This document shows, piece after piece, positions 23,674 through 34,630 of a stretch of 64,000 nucleotides of DNA; position 1 is the first letter of the stretch; every line of letters starts with the position of its first letter. The translations under genes were made by a program, and so were the position numbers. Source of the stretch: Chlorops oryzae. Taxonomy: Eukaryota; Arthropoda; Insecta; Diptera; Chloropidae. The stretch spans positions 7,567,751 through 7,631,750 of the forward strand of contig CM035806.1 in NCBI GenBank assembly GCA_020466095.1, read 5' to 3'. Under the pieces are notes generated by a model. That model saw nothing but the letters and a program-made list of their open reading frames with translations. It was not told the DNA's origin and made no database searches.

Positions 23674-24113
23674 GGGCCCAAAATTCTTTTTAATGCCTAA
23701 ATTTCTGTCTCTGTCAACGAAATTATGCTTTCATGAAGAAGAAAATCAAATGAATAACAAATGAATTTTACCAAAAAATTTATTGATAACAAAAAAAAAA
23801 AAACTCTAGTCGAATTGAAAAAAATCAAATATTACCAAAACTCCATTTTGTTTACTCGCAAATAACAGTAACATAGTTGTCTTCTTTGGCAAGACAAGAC
23901 AAGATAAGACAACAATGTTACTGTAATTTGCGAGTAAACAAAATGGAGTTTTGATAATATTTGATTTTTTTCAATTCGACTAGAGCTTTTTTTTTTTGTG
24001 ATTAAAACAAATTTTTAAAAAATTAATTTGTTAATAATTTGATTTGCTCCTTCACGAAAACTGGATTTCATTGACAGGGACAGAAGTTCAGGCATTAAAA
24101 AGAACTTTAGCCC
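23674..24113. mobile_element. Foldback element with long arms
   Basis: Almost completely palindromic: arms of about 200 bp meet around 23885-23905 (loop with GACAAGACAAGA). Ends GGGCCCAAAATTCTTTTTA and its inverted near-copy lie between ACCT (23670-23673) and ACCT (24114-24117). The inner 85 bp of each arm (TCTAGTCGAATTG through GTTTACTCGCAAAT) is nearly identical. Confidence 0.85.
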
Positions 24114-24117
24114 ACCT

Positions 24118-25025
24118 ACCATTGTTGTCATTATTGATTTCAAAATTTCCATCATGATTTCCATCACCATTGACATCATAAAGCTTATCATCATCACCGT
24201 ATTCATCATCAGCAACAATATCGTCATCATCGTCATTGTCATTATCACAATGACCATATTATCATCATCGCTATCATAATCTTCATTATCATCCTTATCA
24301 TCACCATCGTCATCATCATCGTCGTGATCAACATCATCATCGTTATCATCATCATCGTCTTCGTCATCATCATCGTCGTATCATCAACATCGTCATCATC
24401 ATCATCATCATCGTCGTCATCATCATCATCATCATCGTCGTCGTCATCATCATCGTCATCATCATCATCGTCGTCATCATCATCGTCGTGATCAACATCA
24501 TCATCGTTGTCATCATTATAGTCATCATCACCGTAATCATCATCATCATCCTTATCATCAACATCGTCATCATCATCATCATCATCGTCTTCGTCATCAT
24601 CATCGTCGTCATCATCATCGTCATCATCATCATCGTCGTCATCATCATCGTCATCATCATCATCGTCATCATCATCGTCATCATCATCATCGTCATCATC
24701 ATCATCATCATCGTCGTCATCATCATCATCATCATCGTCTTCGTCATCATCATCGTCGTCATCATCAACATCGTCATCATCATCATCATCATCGTCGTCA
24801 TCATCATCGTCGTCATCATCATCGTCGTCATCATCATCGTCATCATCATCATCGTCATCATCATCATCATCATCATCGTCGTTACCATCATCATCGTAAT
24901 CATCATCATTACCATCATCATCATCATCACAATCATCATCATTACCATCATCATTATCATCATCATTACCATCGGCATTACCATCATCGTCATCATCAAC
25001 ATAGCCATTGTTATGATGATCATAC
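24118..25025 (+). repeat. ATC/GTC trinucleotide array
   Basis: About 850 bp of TCATCATCG-type triplets, increasingly regular towards the middle. Frames on both strands (Met/Thr-rich or Ile/Val-rich) are a period-3 artefact. The foldback element abuts its left edge. Confidence 0.96.
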
Positions 25026-26935
25026 TTTTATTATTTTCATGATCGTGCTTTTTATCTCCTCGAAAAACACCGAACCTTAATGAAACAACTCCTATTTTGT
25101 GAAGGACTCTGAATATGGCTACAAATCCGCCCGGGGCGGGAATATTGTCCCAATTTCTTGTGCCCCATCGATTTAAAATAATTATGAAGAATCTTTGCTT
25201 GTAAAAATCAAGTCTGGTCCAAATGTTCGAATGAAAATAATAAAGAAAAAAAAAATATTAAAAAAATGCTTTATAAAGGCTTCCAAAATTTTCTGTCCTC
25301 CGTAAATTTCGAAATAATTTTTGTGAAAATATATTTGCTCAATGACTTTCAATAATTTTTCTTTTTCTACCACAAAATTGTTCGTTTAAAGGACTCTATA
25401 GCTCGCAAAAATTAGCCTCAGCATTAGCAATTGACTTAATATTAAAGGCAATGTGGGGAAAAAAAGCAAAGTTTATTGCTGCTTATCACAATTTTAAGTG
25501 CCTTCAAGATAGTGCTAGTTCCGCTTAATTACCATTTTCAGCCAATGTGGACGTACCTACATACATATTTCGCAATATTTGGAAAATTCGCCAACAGAAC
25601 ATTTAGGCAATGCTATTTTAGGGCAAGCACCACATGCATTGCTGCACCACCACAAAAGCCGGGCCGTGTCGTATCGTATCGTGTCGTGTCGGGTCGGGGC
25701 AGGCAGGGCCAGGCGCTAGAAACAACAATGAGCCTTGATACGAAGCCACGCTGCCACATAATATTATTATGATTACGCAAAACTGTGGCAATTACCACAC
25801 TATCACAATCATTATTAGCAGAAACAACAGTAAGAACGCCAGCAAATAAAACCCGACCGCAAATGACAATGGCGCGAGGCTGGCAATGGCGGCGGCCAAA
25901 ATGGTGATGGTGTCGGCGTCGGCGTCATCGTCGTCGTCGTCATCGGTATCGGTGTTAGCGATGGTGGCAACAAACACAAATGCGTGTGGAACTTCGCTCG
26001 TTATTGTTGATATTCAGTTGCAGTGTTGCCAGAGGATATTACATCGAGCAATTTTTTCGTCATAGACGTCGGGAAAATTGCAAAAAAGAAAATTTTTTTT
26101 TTAATGAAAATGAAAAAATTGGAGAAAAAAATGAATACTGCCCCATACATGCACGCATGCATGCCTCGTGCCCGTAATTAAGAGGCCATCAATAATTACG
26201 CTTGAATATTGCCTGCCACTATTTGTGTGCGCCGCACGCTTGCCTTACCGCGTAGTCAACTTAGGAATGCGTTCGTGCATTTCATTCTCTCAATGTTGGC
26301 TTATAAAGCGTTCAACTATATCGCTTCGGGCAGACTTTTCATAGCGGATTACTTTTTGTGTGGCATTATTATGGCGCTGCACCGCTTACCATCGGTCGAG
26401 CGGAGTAGTCGACTCAACTCGAATCGAATCGAGCTGATCCGAGCCGAGCCGAGCTGAGGCGAATCGAGTTGAGTGCATTTGGTAAATTTTTTTCGTTGCT
26501 ATTTTAACTGAAGCGCACAGTTGTGTCCTAATGAGTGTCGGGGTTCGTGGAAATGGCCATCGCTTTTTGTTTAATGCCAGAATATCCGAATGATAAAGAC
26601 TGCACAAGCATGAGACGATGTCGTCTAGAGGAATTGCAATATAAGAGTGCCAAATTATCACGGTATGCGCTGACACACGACTAAATTGTCCAGCTTGAAT
26701 GGTGAATGGTGAATGGAGAAAATCGAGGTCTTTTTATGGCGTTTGTTTATTTATCTTTTATTTATTTATTTTTTTTTTTTCTTAATTCATAAGTATCAAT
26801 TCTTGTAACAGCCCAGAAAACATTTAGAGTCTCAAAAGAAACATTTTTGAATCCTTAGTCGCAATGTGAGCCCTCATAATGAGCTCATTTTATGAGTACA
26901 AAATGAAAGTGCTTCCCTTCTTGCGAAGGCCGTCC
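25026..26935. other. Non-coding stretch
   Basis: Holds a CGTATCGTATCGTGTCGTGTC tract (25668-25695), a GTCGGCGTCATCGTCGTCG tract (25915-25945), a GAGCCGAGCCGAG tract (26440-26452) and a GAATGGTGAATGG repeat (26696-26716). No gene recognised. Confidence 0.45.
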
Positions 26936-27470
26936 TACACAGAAAAACTGGCTACGAAAAATTCCAATTAATGGTGTTTGTTAAACTCGATTCATCGGGT
27001 TTTTAATTGTCCAATTAAAAATTTCAAACAAATCACGAAATTCGGGAAAAGTTCGTAATATTAAATTTGGAACAAAAATTTTGTTGATTTTTTTTTTGTA
27101 TTAAATACCAAAATTATTAACACTTGACAAAACATTTGCTTGAAATTTTTGTTATATTGAACACCGAAGGAACACCGAGAGAAAAAGGTAGTTATATTAA
27201 CTGAAAAAGTAGGTTAAAATAACCGAGTTCACCGTTAATTGTTAACTTATGTACAGTAGCGGTCAACTCAACAGTACAAACACAGTCAATAAGGATATAA
27301 CTACCTGATGGTTGATATAACTGTCCTCGCGGTTAAAAATTTATTTTTTGCTTTGACTTTTTTTTTATATCCTTTTATTAATATTTTTTTTTATTTAATT
27401 ATTATATTTTTTCTTTATTTATTTTGTTTCTATTTAAATCTTTTTCTCTTTCATCTATTTAAATTTTCTC

Positions 27471-27544
27471 GCCTCGGCCGAGCCTTGAACCGCTGACCTC
27501 CACCACTTCGCTGGGCGAACGTCTTAACCATTACGCTCTAAACG
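27471..27544 (-). other. tRNA-like module 1 in MITE
   Basis: Minus strand: A-box-like GAGCGTAATGGTTAAGACG, then B-box GGTTCAAGGCTC at tRNA-like spacing. Stems are imperfect; not a functional tRNA by eye. Conserved in the second copy. Confidence 0.5.
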
Positions 27545-27785
27545 AACGAATTTAATTTGTTGGTCAAAATGCTCACTTGAGCTTATGGTTGCTCAAGTTT
27601 TGGGGAACGTGCTTAAGGAATTGTTTCACTCCTAAAATTTTTTGCTTGAAAATGAACCATTAAAAAAAAAATAAAATAAATTAAAACCTTAAAAATTTAG
27701 GTAGAAAATTTTTGTCTTCCAAAACAACTACACTCTGAACAAAAAAAAAAAAACTGTAATTAAAAAAAAATTCAGAAAAATTCCC

Positions 27786-27865
27786 GCCGCCAGCAGGGAT
27801 AGAAACCCGAAGCTCACGACTGTCGAGTCACAGTTTAAAGCACTGAGCTATCGAAACCTCCGGAG
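27786..27865 (-). other. tRNA-like module 2 in MITE
   Basis: Minus strand: TAGCTCAGTGCTTTAAAC (A box), an ACTCGACAGTCGTGAG middle and GGGTTTCTATCCC (B box with T-loop). In the second copy the A box reads TAGCTCAGTTGTTTAAGC, even closer to consensus. Confidence 0.6.
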
Positions 27866-28098
27866 ACGGTTGATCAGAATGCGAACTTATACGTCTAAGT
27901 GAACGAAACCGATTTTGAACATAAAAAGTAACTGTTTTTCAACTGTTCATTTAACTGCCTTTTTCAGTGCATTTAACGCGGAATACAGTTTATTTGACCA
28001 CTCTTACTTTAACTGTTCTAAGTAGTTGATTTAACTGTTGTTATTTCTCTCGGTGTATTAGCACTTAACAAACCGTTGTTTGATTGTTTTGTCATATC

Positions 28099-28335
28099 CA
28101 GGGATGCCCGCGGAGCAAGCTTCGGAGCATTGAGAGCAAATGCTTGTGTACATACACAAAAGGCAACAAGCAAGCTGAGAAATCGAAACCTGTTTAGTCT
28201 GACATCAGGCAGCGAACGAGCAAGACCTATGTCGGATGAAGCAAAAAGAGAGAACTGAAAAAGGCGAAAAACGTTCTTCAGAGCAATGCGCACACACACT
28301 ATCGCAAGCTTTCAATGTAGTGGTGGGCATCCCTG
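28099..28335. mobile_element. hAT-like MITE, TSD GTCATATC
   Basis: Identical GTCATATC at 28091-28098 and 28336-28343; ends CAGGGATGCCCGC and GTGGGCATCCCTG. Inserted inside copy X. 237 bp. Open frames here are incidental. Confidence 0.93.
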
Positions 28336-28772
28336 GTCATATCCATCAATGAAAGTATTAGTGCATATAAATATTTTCCTAAAATTCTCATTAGCTTTAT
28401 GCGGACTAACATACAAGAAGAGACCAAATAATCAAAAATTAGCTCACATATGTTTATGATGTTATAATGTATAGTTATCTTCCCTAAACTGACTTTGCAG
28501 ACTCAAATTTTTATTATGGAATATGTAGATGAGGCATTTTTTCGTTTTCTTATTTATTTAAAATAATTGGTTGATTTTTATGAATACCATTGGTTGTTGA
28601 TATTACAAATCGTTAATTGAAAATTTTTGTTGAGTGTTAATACTTCGAGTAAATGTCCCAATGAAACGATTTGTTAATATAACAAAAAGTGTGATAGGCT
28701 GAGTTTTAACAACGAATTTGTTATATTGATTAAAAAATTGCTTGTATTTACGCACAAAAGTCTTTCTGCGTA

Positions 28773-29924
28773 TATGAGTCCCAATTAATATACCGTAGGA
28801 GTCCATATTAGAGGCATATATGTAAGTATATAGGTATATGACTCCTTCCACACTCATATTTTTTATGAGTTGAAAAACGACTCAAAAGTCTTGAGTGATA
28901 TTTATAATCGAATGTTTTAAGTATTTATAATTTCAAATACATTTGCTTTCAAAGTTCATTTCTCTCCCTGTATGGGATTTGAACCTCGGAACTCTCGGTT
29001 CCTCGACACCGAGTTTTCCAAATCGAAATAGTTGGATTTTTCTCGTTTATAAGTTTAAAGTGAAATATATCATATTTCTGAGCGCTCCGAATACCTTTGC
29101 TGGGATAAAATTTTCCTCATACATACATACATACATACATATGTATGTATGTAGCTTTTTTGCTTTTATTAAAAATTGCATGTTTGATAGTTCGATTTAA
29201 CCACTCAAAGCAAGCCTAATTTGGCCCCACAAAAAGTTTCAATGGAATGAAAAAATTAAAAGGTTTTCCTCCCAGTCCATGGATGCTCGTCTAATGTGAG
29301 AATTCCTGATTGATACTACTCTGAATTGATGAGCAGTATTCTTTTTTCAGATTTTCAAGTGAGTCGAATGAATCGAAATTGTATACATAGTCGTCAGAAC
29401 TGATCAGAAGACAAAACGCGTGATTTTATAGCTGCTCATTGCTGTTGGATAAAATTAATACGTTTACGTGTTCCCAATCAATGTTTGGTGCTATGGGCAA
29501 TTTCTCATCGTTTGTATGTACATACATATGTGTGTGACTCATTGCTTAAAAGATGCCTTCGGCTATTTCCAACAAAGACTTCACTCTCGATTCGATTCAG
29601 CTGCATTCCCTTTAATTTAAATAGGTACATATCAAAAGCTTGACATGATCCGTGGAGTTAATGGATTGATTTTTATTGTTCTTGATTCTTATAATGCTTT
29701 AAAAATGTTGCATTCGGTTGAATGAAAAACTGTGTTGTGCTTTAATTGATGAATGAAAAAGTTATAATTTCAATTACCTATTAAACAGTTTTTCGGGTTG
29801 TCATTTCCCAGCCCTCCCCAATCCTTAAAGTAGATCATTGATACAAAAATATGGCCCGTTTTTTATTTCGAAACAGATCAGTTTAATTGTGCTGCCAGAT
29901 TTTTTTGTTCGAATGTGTTCGATG
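28773..29924. other. Non-coding stretch
   Basis: Contains a CATACATACATATGTATGTATG tract (29121-29152) and a tRNA-like stretch at 28968-29035. No protein gene seen. Confidence 0.5.
28968..29035 (-). other. tRNA-like sequence
   Basis: Minus strand has B-box GAGGTTCAAATCCC preceded by ACTCGGTGTCGAGGAACCGA, which folds as an anticodon-arm-like hairpin. The A box is weak. Tentative. Confidence 0.4.
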
Positions 29925-30574
29925 TAGAGCTGTAAAAATGCAAAAATTTACACTACTCGATTGTATTCGTTTCTTTTTCGTCAAGTAATCGTTACTAAGT
30001 ACTCGTACTGAGTATTCGTTACTAAGTACTCGTTACTGAGTACTCGTTATATTTTTTTAAATATTGTTCATTCATTCACTGAATAACCCAAGGTTGATAA
30101 AGTAATATAAGCTCCCTCATGACATTAAATCACTGGCTTATGTGGCTCGAACAGAAAAAAAAACTCCCTCATGCTCTTTGAATCTTCACCCATTCACCAT
30201 ATTCAGTACTCAAATATCAACTCAACTCACTCTAATACCATACTGTTTTGCGGACCCATTATTTCAGTACAGTAATTACTCCGGCAATCATCAGCCAATC
30301 ATCGGCATGTGTGCAAAAATGGTACAAGTAACCATGATACAAAGAGAGCAAGATAGCGCCACTTCGGGTACCGCTATTTTGTAGCATTCGCATTGTTGTT
30401 GTTTCCCATGCTAAAGTATAGTTGTGACGTTGGGCTAAACATGCAAAACAACAACAACGAAGCTCTCAGTTTGTATTTGTGACATCATCGGGCTGATGTG
30501 GCGCTATCATGTTTTCTTACTGACTACAGTAATCGTTATTTTGTACCGAATAGTAACGATATTTTACAGCTCTA
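29925..30574 (-). mobile_element. hAT-like MITE (TAGAGCTGTAAAA), TSD GTTCGATG
   Basis: Identical GTTCGATG at 29917-29924 and 30575-30582; ends TAGAGCTGTAAAAATGC and ATATTTTACAGCTCTA. Longer relative of 18900-19312 in opposite orientation; tandem GTTACTAAGTACTC blocks inside. 650 bp. Confidence 0.93.
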
Positions 30575-30736
30575 GTTCGATGGCTGTCAGATTAATGGGT
30601 GAAAATTTAATAATAAAATTTCTATTACACTCGAATGTGGATAGAGCGAACGAATTTTTGCAATCTGTTCATGTTACCAAGGCTGTTCACACTACCGGAA
30701 CTCAAAGGAATATAGAAAATTTATTTTTAAATTTTA

Positions 30737-30799
30737 CACTGAAAGAAAAATTTTTGCAAAAAAAAAAGAACACAAAAGTTTAACTATTTTTTTTCAGTG
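30737..30799. mobile_element. Micro-MITE, TA-flanked CACTGA...TCAGTG
   Basis: 63-bp unit CACTGAAAGAAAAATTTTTG to TTTTTTTTCAGTG between two TA dinucleotides. Similar units at 31132, 45114, 45216, 45324 and 47241. Confidence 0.6.
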
Positions 30800-31131
30800 T
30801 ATTTCAGTTTTGTAAAACCTTTTGAATGTTTTTAAAAAAATACTTTGTTTTTATTAACAATAAGTCTCCGTTTGTTTCATCTTAATTATTTCTGGAGATA
30901 TTAAATTTTTAAAACATGCCGTATGAGTATGTAATGTGTTTTGTATCATTTTCGCACATTTTGTACTGGATATTAGTACTAGAGCATCTATGTGCACTTG
31001 TAATTTTTTGAATATCTCTCACTGTTGCGCCATTTTATTTGAATGAAACTTTTTTTTTTAAATAAAAGCAAATACTTAGAGGTATTTTTTTTTTAAATTT
31101 GCAGAGCGGCGATAAACTGGGAACTACACTA

Positions 31132-31191
31132 CACTGAAAAAAAAATTGTTAAAATTGTCATTTTAGTTTTGTGGAAAAATTTTTCTCTGTG
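31132..31191. mobile_element. Micro-MITE, TA-flanked
   Basis: 60-bp unit CACTGAAAAAAAAATTG to TTTTTCTCTGTG between TA dinucleotides. Confidence 0.55.
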
Positions 31192-31696
31192 TAAAAATTT
31201 AAAAAAAATTTTTCATGATTTCCAATTATATTAGCAATCAACCAACGTTTGTTTCATCTTGTTATCTTAATTAGCTTTTGAGATATAAAATTTTGAAAAA
31301 AGGCTTATTGAAAAAGGATACTTCAAGGATACTTCAAGTGTTTTTAGATGGCACCTATCGAAAAATCAATAAAATTTAAAAATTCCTTTCATGATGCCGC
31401 AACCCGCCAGACCCTTTATTGATTCTTAGCGCAGAAAAGTAGTCAGGAAATATTTTATGGGACCTTAACGGGACCAAGTTTTCGATTTTAGAAGATTTCA
31501 AAATTTAATTTCAGTGAATTTTTCGCCTTGTTTTAAGACATTCAGGGGAATATTCTCCTAAAAATCTGGCAACAGTCCATCGTATAGTCTTTACGCCAGG
31601 TTTTAAATTTAAATCAAATACGTTTTTATATTTCGGAATTTTTCAAATAAATTTTTCATTTAAAATTCTATAACTGCCGCTTCCAGCCAGTCGCAG

Positions 31697-31893
31697 CAGG
31701 ACCTGGGACTTTACTCTGTAATTCGACTCGGAAAGCTATTCTACGCGAAAACGAAATCCGAGTCGAACGAATAACAATAATAACGTATAAAGAACATCCG
31801 AGTCTCGAACAAGAGAATATGAAACGTTTGAATCCGAGAAAATCTTTGTTCGAGTCGAACTACAGAGTAAGAGCCCCGATTTCAACTTTGATG
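31697..31893 (+). mobile_element. MITE-like repeat, inverted partner of 34631-34816
   Basis: Starts near GACCTGGGACTTTACTCTGTA and ends near CAGAGTAAGAGCCCCG, with inner TTCGACTCGGA and CCGAGTC blocks in inverted position. The same sequence, reverse-complemented, is at 34631-34816. Confidence 0.7.
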
Positions 31894-31943
31894 AAAACAT
31901 TCATTCAGAAGATTCAGAAACCTTCAAAGAGTATTGAACGATC

Positions 31944-32799
31944 ATGAAAACTAAAAGCCACAAAGCTTACATGAAGCTGAACAAATTTCCGAGATATTCC
32001 TTGCTCGGCCATTCATATCAAATTGAGAGGCAAGCCATGGTAAAGAAAAACTCGCGGTATGATAAAGCAGTGGCTCTATCCACCTCGGCTTAAATTTCTT
32101 TAATAAATATGGCTTGAGAAAATCGTTTTTTTTTTTTTTTTTTTGAATTTTTATCAATAATAAATATAGAAATAAAAAATATTTAAAAAGTCCAGCACAT
32201 TTGCATTACTTATCAAAAAAAATCAGAAAATGTTGTTGTTTGTATATTTTGTAACAAGAATTTTAAGAGCTTCCGGATTGTGCATCAAATCGAGCCGACC
32301 AATCTTTTAAGAATGCTAGAAAATGACGATCATTTCGAAGCTGGAGGTGCGTATGTGTTGGAGAGTGACAGTTTCAATTATTTTTTTCCTAGTCTTTCTT
32401 AAACGTCAAAATGCTATCCTTAGATATAGACTAAAAAAAAAAAAAAAAAAAACAAAGAAAATTCTCCATTCAGGGAAATTTGAAAAAGGGGAAAAAATTC
32501 ATTCGAATGTTTATTATTTTTTTCGAAATTTCTTAATAGTTCCTTTAACTTTTAAGGTGCAAACAGTCAAGATATATTATTACAAAAAAAAAAAAAAAAA
32601 ACTTATGGAAAATCTGTTTCTAAATCTTCAGTTTCTTCTGTTATGTTACGATATGTCTTTACTCATCACCAAGTGGCGTTCAAAATTACTTGAACAAATT
32701 GTGCTGTCTGATTATTTGAGGACATGTTATGTCACGACTGCTGCTAGTATCTTTAAGCATCAGTTAGATCCCATCCACTTCCCATTGCCTTTTCCTCTT

Positions 32800-32832
<33 letters not shown>

Positions 32833-33547
32833 AATTAATTCTCCATATTTTTTGAGCACAAGGTCCGCTTTTCTTTTTAGAAATAAATGAGTCTATTACG
32901 TCTTCTGAATTAAAGAAACCAGAAATTTATATCGGTACCGATAACGACACCAATACCGATATCGATATTGAAAGCGACTTCATCATAATCGAGAGAGGAG
33001 AGTTTTATGATAAACTAGCGCAAGCCGAACTGACTATCGATCAATTAGAGCAGATGATCAAAGGCACAATCGCCTACGTTTGTCAATTGTCGGCCGAAGC
33101 TCAAAACCTGGAAAACGATTACGTGAAAATGTTGAAAGAAAAGCGAACTCAAGATGAACTGGCATGCATGGAAATTGATGAGTTGAAGCAAGAACTTGAC
33201 AGTTTGACAGAAACATTGAATATCGCAACTGCTGAGATGGTATGAATTTTGAGTTTTTTTTTTTTTTAGTTTTTTTAACGCAATTGCCTGCATTAAATTT
33301 TTTTTTTTTTGCTGTCGGATAGGAAAGTCTTCAAATTGAAAATGCGAAGCTGAAAAATGAAATAATTTCCAATCGTTTTAAATTATTTCATATGCATTTC
33401 AACGCACTTACCTTAGAGATATCTCAAAGAAAACAATTGTCGAGTTCAAGTTGCACGTCTTCAGATGCAACTTCCGAATCCACTGAGATATCGGAGGTTG
33501 TGACGACAGCGGAATTATCGAATAAATCGAACGAAATTTCGACATAA
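31944..33547 (+). CDS. Putative four-exon gene for an acidic coiled-coil protein
   Basis: Proposed exons: 31944-32039, 32259-32346, 32881-33239, 33323-33547 (768 nt, 255 residues). All introns are GT-AG: ATG|GTAAAG, GGAG|GTGCGT with acceptor TTCTTTTTAG, and GAGATG|GTATGA with acceptor GTCGGATAG. Phases agree and the summed length divides by three. Exon 3 starts with an Asp/Asn/Ile-rich acidic stretch (near GTDNDTNTDIDIESDF), then heptad-like helix (LAQAELTIDQLEQ, NLENDYVKMLKEK, ELKQELDSLTETL) that continues into exon 4 (LQIENAKLKNEI). The C-terminus is Ser/Thr/Glu-rich. AATAAA at 33561-33566 follows the stop by 14 nt. Exons 3-4 are well supported; exons 1-2 and the start at 31944 (in-frame stop just upstream) are less certain. 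I do not recognise the family; a structural or adaptor role is only a guess. No signal peptide or membrane segment. Confidence 0.6.
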
Positions 33548-33607
33548 ATGGAATATGGATAATAAAAATTGCATCCGCCATGACGATATGCAGACCATGA
33601 AATCCCA

Positions 33608-33653
33608 TATATATATAAAGTGCTCTTCAAGATTTGATCCACAAAAGTCATTC
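33608..33653 (+). promoter_or_regulatory. Candidate TATA/Inr core promoter
   Basis: TATATATATAAAG at 33608-33620 and a TCATTC initiator match at 33648-33653, about 35 bp apart. It would drive a transcript reaching the short ORF at 33741. Weak on its own, since TATATA is common here. Confidence 0.3.
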
Positions 33654-33740
33654 AGCGCTCACAAAAACAAAGAAAACAATCGGAAGGAAAAATATCGCAC
33701 CAGTTAGGCGAACCCTGACAAAGAAGAAGAAGAAGGAAAA

Positions 33741-33815
33741 TGTCGAAATATCCTCAAATAAATGAAATTATTGAGGATTTTTTGGTTTTAGTCGGCAGAG
33801 TCTCGCGTACTTAGT
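33741..33815 (+). CDS. Possible 24-residue ORF after candidate promoter
   Basis: ATG in a good fly context (GGAAAATGTC) opens a 24-residue frame (MSKYPQINEIIEDFLVLVGR start). A second short frame with coding-like composition (SDEPIDLYGLQIMLWDFD) follows at about 33821-33898 after a possible acceptor TTTTAG. May be a short exon or a decayed gene. Not recognised. Confidence 0.25.
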
Positions 33816-34230
33816 ACCGATGATGCCAGACCATTATTATTATTCTGATGAGCCGATCGACTTGTATGGACTTCAAATAATGCTGTGGGACTTTGATTGA
33901 AAGTTTTTCAACCGCTTTGGTTAAATTTTTTCGAGTCGCCAAATCGCCAAATCCAACGATTGAATCCTTACGATTCAAAGGGGGTCAAATCAAGGACTCG
34001 AAGTCGTGCTTAAAGTCGTTGCTGCAAAATCTTCTTCAGCTTCGAAATCGGAAATCTTTTGAAAATCTTGTCATTTGGAAATTTCTTTTTATATTTTATA
34101 TAAGAAAAAATATATTTTTATGAAAACCTCTATTTATATACATAAAGCATATTCGAATTCATTTGACAGGTTGAACTGGTAAAACGACTTAATTCCACAT
34201 TACTGTTTTGCCGGTCATCCACAGATATAT
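33816..34230. other. Non-coding or decayed coding
   Basis: See the short frame noted for 33741-33815. A 76-residue frame at 33893-34123 (+) has no domain. Nothing else recognised. Confidence 0.35.
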
Positions 34231-34465
34231 TAGTGGTATTCAAGCAGGTGTGCAATTTTTGGACCCTCGCAAATTTTGCGTTTTTGTAAATTTGTATGGA
34301 ACAAAAATTCCGCGGCCGGGCAAATATTGCACATCGATTTTGATGGGAAAAATTTTTCGCCATGTTATCGCACAAGTTTTGCACTCGTTCTTCCCTGGGT
34401 CGTTCATACAAAAGGGCAAAATTCGTTGGCACACTTCAATTTCCACAACTGCTTGAATACCACTA
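34231..34465. mobile_element. Small TIR element (TAGTGGTATTCAAGCAG ends)
   Basis: TAGTGGTATTCAAGCAG at the left and CTGCTTGAATACCACTA at the right are perfect inverted repeats, with further GTGTGCAA-like complementarity inside. 235 bp. TSD ambiguous. Confidence 0.75.
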
Positions 34466-34630
34466 TTATTATCTATTTTTTCCAACAAAAAAATAAAAGT
34501 GTCAGACTTCGTGGTCTCACTATAGTTGCCATATGTTTTTGAGGTCGGTGAACCCGAATTCTATACAATATGTAGCTCTATTTGGTCAGGGTTTCGCGAT
34601 GCTTGGTGTAGGGCTATGAAAGACTCAAGT

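Larger units (their letters stand above)
27173..28055. mobile_element. CACCGAGAGAAA MITE carrying two tRNA-like modules, copy 1
   Basis: Ends CACCGAGAGAAAAAGG and TTATTTCTCTCGGTG; subterminal GTTATATTAACTG/ACTGTTA blocks are inverted. Right flank TA; the left TA seems mutated. 883 bp, almost identical to 61526-62410 (885 bp). No transposase. Two tRNA-like stretches lie on the minus strand (27471-27544 and 27786-27865). Confidence 0.85.
26938..28770. mobile_element. TA-flanked MITE with two nested insertions (copy X)
   Basis: Ends CACAGAAAAACTGGC and GTCTTTCTGCG sit inside TA (26936-26937, 28771-28772). A copy lacking these insertions is at 40063-40590. Relative to it, X carries 27173-28055 and 28099-28335; these explain its extra length. 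Confidence 0.85.
30575..31696. other. Non-coding, with two micro-hairpins
   Basis: Besides the TA-flanked micro-elements at 30737-30799 and 31132-31191 I see only AT-rich sequence. 30668-30705 resembles 39484-39517 (GTTCATGTTA, GCTGTTCACACTA), an undefined dispersed repeat. Confidence 0.5.

Noticed and set aside
24370..25042. 217- and 184-residue Met/Thr and Ile/Val-rich frames
   Set aside because: Period-3 artefact of the ATC/GTC array.
27471..27865. Two genuine tRNA genes
   Set aside because: A and B boxes are present but acceptor stems do not pair and anticodon arms are irregular.
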